Positions 34,163-36,265 of a stretch of 36,265 nucleotides of DNA are shown here, in pieces (the first letter of the stretch is position 1; each line of letters opens with the position of its first letter). The translations under genes and the position numbers were made by a program. The notes below the pieces were generated by a model. That model worked only from the letters and a program-made list of their open reading frames with translations, was not told the DNA's origin and ran no database searches. Origin of the DNA: Gemmatimonadota bacterium (lineage in GTDB: Bacteria; JBHIER01; G020348925). The DNA is taken from contig CP070758.1 in assembly GCA_020348925.1 (NCBI GenBank), positions 3,537,837 through 3,574,101 on the forward strand. Direction: 5' to 3'.

Positions 34163-35608
34163 TTATTCGACTTTCTCAACTTTGATACAATCGACGAACA
34201 TATAGGCGGGTACGAAGCCTCCTATCCACAGCTCAATTCTCAGTGTGTTATCTGCCGGACAATAGAGAGACTCTTCAGACGCGTACGATACCCACTCTGT
34301 CCCATGAATGATTAATTCTGTTTCGTCTCTTTCTTCGCCGACATCGCCAGTCGTTAATACGATTTTCCCCCCTCGATCGCTTTCGTTCGCCTTTCCCCAA
34401 CAACTCACTATGTAATAACTGTCTTCTGCCTGTGATGGTAGTTCAATGTATGCTGCGGGCTGTGTACAGCCCCCACCGATAAACAGAGACTGTCTTCCGC
34501 AACCGGGAGCCGGATCGGCTACAAACATCTCCTGAAAAATCCATCGCCAGCCTGTGGTGTCTTCGTCAGATTCGAAGGAATTGAAATAAACGATATTCGA
34601 GGGAAGACATTCGTCCATTCGTAAGATGAGATTCACAATCTTCATTATATCCAGCACATCGACAACCCCATCCCCGTCACATTTGTACGTCGGCCCATTG
34701 CAGTCAGCCGCCTGGGATTCCTCTGACGAAGGATTGTAAATACCTAAGAAAATATGAACAGCTTCAACGATATCCAGAACATCTATGACACCGTCACCAT
34801 TAATATCACCTTTCGAGCGGGCGGGGATGACACCGTTGCATGTCACAGGGACTTCAACCCATCCTCCTCCTGATACTTCTAAAATTCCTTCGCATGGTCC
34901 CGGTTTCTCAGGGTGGCAAGAAACTATGACATCTCTTGATTGGCCTACGTTTAATTCAAAGATATTCGGATAAGCGCTGGCGCAATTTTCAGAGAAAATA
35001 TGTACGTTAGCACTTCGAGTTCCTACGTTACAAATAATCAATGTATCAATTCCTACGCTCCCGATCCATATATCGCCAAGATCAAACTCTGCAGATGATA
35101 TTTCCAACATTGGATCACAACAAAATATATCTATATAACCATTTTCAACAGAGTGTGTATATTCCATTCCTGAAGAGTTGGCAAGCTTTGTATTGAATAG
35201 AGTCAAAGGATAGTATTCCCCTTCTGCACAATTCCAAGTAATATCGAGGGTGAACTCAGCTATCGAACCGGAACCTGGAGCGATGAATGTGCCGATACCT
35301 GTCCCGGCAAACTTCACCACGCCTGGATCAGGATTGCTAGCTTGGAATATGTGTAAGTCCGCAGATCGATCTGTCCTGGTTAAACTCGCTGGATCGATAG
35401 TGAAACAGTCAGGATCGAATATCATATCGAATTGAATAGCTGCGACATTACCATCATTCTCCAAACTGATTGTGAGAGATCTATTAGTGTCTCCCGTGCA
35501 CGCGAATCCAATATCATCCACTCTCAGCACCATCTGGCCAAAGACACCGCCATTTAGTAATAAAATAAATGCTGTGGTTAGAATTAAGAAAAGAGTATTC
35601 TTTGTCAT
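34163..35608 (-). CDS. Secreted cohesin-like and dockerin protein
   Basis: 481 residues from ATG 35608 (AAGGAG upstream). Signal peptide at 1-24. A cohesin-like domain occupies about 25-165 ('VRVDDIGFACTG' region, IQFDMIFDPDCF, IAEFTLDITW). A beta-sandwich region follows (about 170-280, with VGIDTLIICNVGTRSANVHI). Two dockerin calcium loops come next, GDINGDGVIDVLDIV and CDGDGVVDVLDIM, then a jelly-roll-like C-terminal domain (YFNSFESDEDTTGWRW... FVDCIKVE). Having cohesin-like and dockerin-like parts in one chain allows self-assembly or oligomerisation. The C-terminal half is closely related to the next upstream gene. The ligand is unknown. Confidence 0.8.
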   Translation of the reverse strand: MTKNTLFLILTTAFILLLNGGVFGQMVLRVDDIGFACTGDTNRSLTISLENDGNVAAIQFDMIFDPDCFTIDPASLTRTDRSADLHIFQASNPDPGVVKFAGTGIGTFIAPGSGSIAEFTLDITWNCAEGEYYPLTLFNTKLANSSGMEYTHSVENGYIDIFCCDPMLEISSAEFDLGDIWIGSVGIDTLIICNVGTRSANVHIFSENCASAYPNIFELNVGQSRDVIVSCHPEKPGPCEGILEVSGGGWVEVPVTCNGVIPARSKGDINGDGVIDVLDIVEAVHIFLGIYNPSSEESQAADCNGPTYKCDGDGVVDVLDIMKIVNLILRMDECLPSNIVYFNSFESDEDTTGWRWIFQEMFVADPAPGCGRQSLFIGGGCTQPAAYIELPSQAEDSYYIVSCWGKANESDRGGKIVLTTGDVGEERDETELIIHGTEWVSYASEESLYCPADNTLRIELWIGGFVPAYMFVDCIKVEKVE

Positions 35609-35682
35609 TATATGGCTCCTTGGACACGTGTCATTCAATGTTCAAGATTTGGGATCAATCCACTATGAATTGGTTTAAATTA

Positions 35683-36265
35683 CTATTCTACACACTCAAC
35701 TTTCAGGCAATCTACGAATATACTATGACCGGAAAAGTACCCATGTACAATTATTCCTATTTGCAGTCTATGATTACCGGTGCAGAATACGGACTCCTCA
35801 GTTGTATACAAATTCCATTCAGGACCTTCTATGCGCAATTCTATTATATTGTCTTCATCCCATCCATGTTCCGGAGTCGTTAAGACGATACTTCCATAAT
35901 TCATACTTTTGCCCCAACAACTCATCGTATAATATCCTTCTTTGGATTGCGGTTGAAACTCAAGGATAGCTATCGGCTGCATGGAAGCTGCCCCTCCTCC
36001 AATGTGGAGAGATTTTCTTCCGCACCCTGGTACTGAATCATCGATAAACATTCTGGTCGATAAGCCTATCCAGTCAATAGTGTCTTCTGAGGTTTCAAAG
36101 GAATTGAAATAGATGACATTTCCCGGAAGACATTCATCTAATTGTAGAATTATATTGACGATTTTCAAAGCGTCCAGGACATCCACGATGCCATCTCCGT
36201 TGCAGTTTCCGCGCGGTCCGTTGCAGTCTGCTGCCCAATACCAACTGGGGTAAAAAGGCCAGAGC
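35683..36265 (-). CDS. Dockerin-containing secreted protein, 5' end outside window (partial)
   Basis: The minus frame stays open from the window edge to TAG at 35683, so the N-terminus is missing. The visible part contains a dockerin half (ADCNGPRGNCNGDGIVDVLDALKIVN) and a C-terminal jelly-roll-like domain. It is a paralogue of the previous gene: ECLPGNVIYFNSFE/ECLPSNIVYFNSFE and PGCGRKSLHIGGG/PGCGRQSLFIGGG line up without large gaps. This suggests tandem duplication. The N-terminal domains of this copy cannot be seen. Confidence 0.8.
   Translation of the reverse strand, partial: LWPFYPSWYWAADCNGPRGNCNGDGIVDVLDALKIVNIILQLDECLPGNVIYFNSFETSEDTIDWIGLSTRMFIDDSVPGCGRKSLHIGGGAASMQPIAILEFQPQSKEGYYTMSCWGKSMNYGSIVLTTPEHGWDEDNIIELRIEGPEWNLYTTEESVFCTGNHRLQIGIIVHGYFSGHSIFVDCLKVECVE

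Noticed and set aside
1-36265. CRISPR arrays, tRNA, rRNA and insertion sequences
   Set aside because: No regularly spaced repeats, no clover-leaf candidates, no transposase and no rRNA-like stretches were seen by eye; a short or unusual tRNA could still be missed.

Overview
The window is bacterial chromosome from an organism I cannot name. Secreted proteins with dockerin-type calcium repeats at both ends, a cohesin-like domain on a dockerin protein, beta-propeller proteins with signal peptides, an M56 sensor fused to HEAT repeats, and cell-envelope genes point to a Gram-negative-type lineage, possibly an uncultured FCB-group or related candidate phylum. This is inference from gene content only. 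I found no rRNA, tRNA, CRISPR array, transposase or phage gene.

Layout. 0-3 kb: end of a dockerin gene, then a BlaI/BlaR-like repressor and M56 metallopeptidase pair on the minus strand with an operator-like palindrome before blaI. 3-9 kb, plus strand: a beta-solenoid DUF4097-like protein, a large beta-propeller protein, a propeller fragment, a dimethylarginine dimethylaminohydrolase, an OsmC-like protein and a YbgC-like thioesterase. 8.8-13.8 kb, minus strand: a compact set (MTA/SAH nucleosidase, GT2 glycosyltransferase, ParB-fold protein, SPL-like radical SAM protein), preceded by an unknown membrane protein and a tiny membrane ORF that ends at a terminator. 14 kb: an L,D-transpeptidase.

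15.5-19.7 kb is the most interesting part: a compact RiPP (ribosomally made, modified peptide) locus. It has a consensus-like promoter, a 66-residue precursor with seven cysteines and a Ser/Thr/Asn-rich tail behind a full Shine-Dalgarno sequence, a strong hairpin in the precursor-maturase gap, a radical SAM/SPASM maturase with a PqqD-like N-terminus, and a one-polypeptide ABC exporter with no peptidase domain. It is visibly more AT-rich than its flanks. The pattern fits sactipeptide/ranthipeptide (thioether) chemistry. The precursor and maturase resemble the clostridial CLI_3235/CcpM type from memory only.

20-27 kb, plus strand: an NTF2-fold protein, a two-domain retropepsin-like protein with PDZ, a second ABC exporter, an alpha/beta hydrolase, and a histidine ammonia-lyase homologue with Cys where the MIO-forming Ser normally sits. 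27-33 kb, minus strand: a four-helix membrane protein, a methyltransferase, a STAS protein without its phosphorylatable Ser, a signal peptidase I homologue lacking both catalytic residues, a CLC chloride channel/transporter with CBS domains, and an RlmI-like rRNA methyltransferase with its own promoter. 33-36 kb: a propeller lipoprotein and two related dockerin proteins, the last cut by the window edge.
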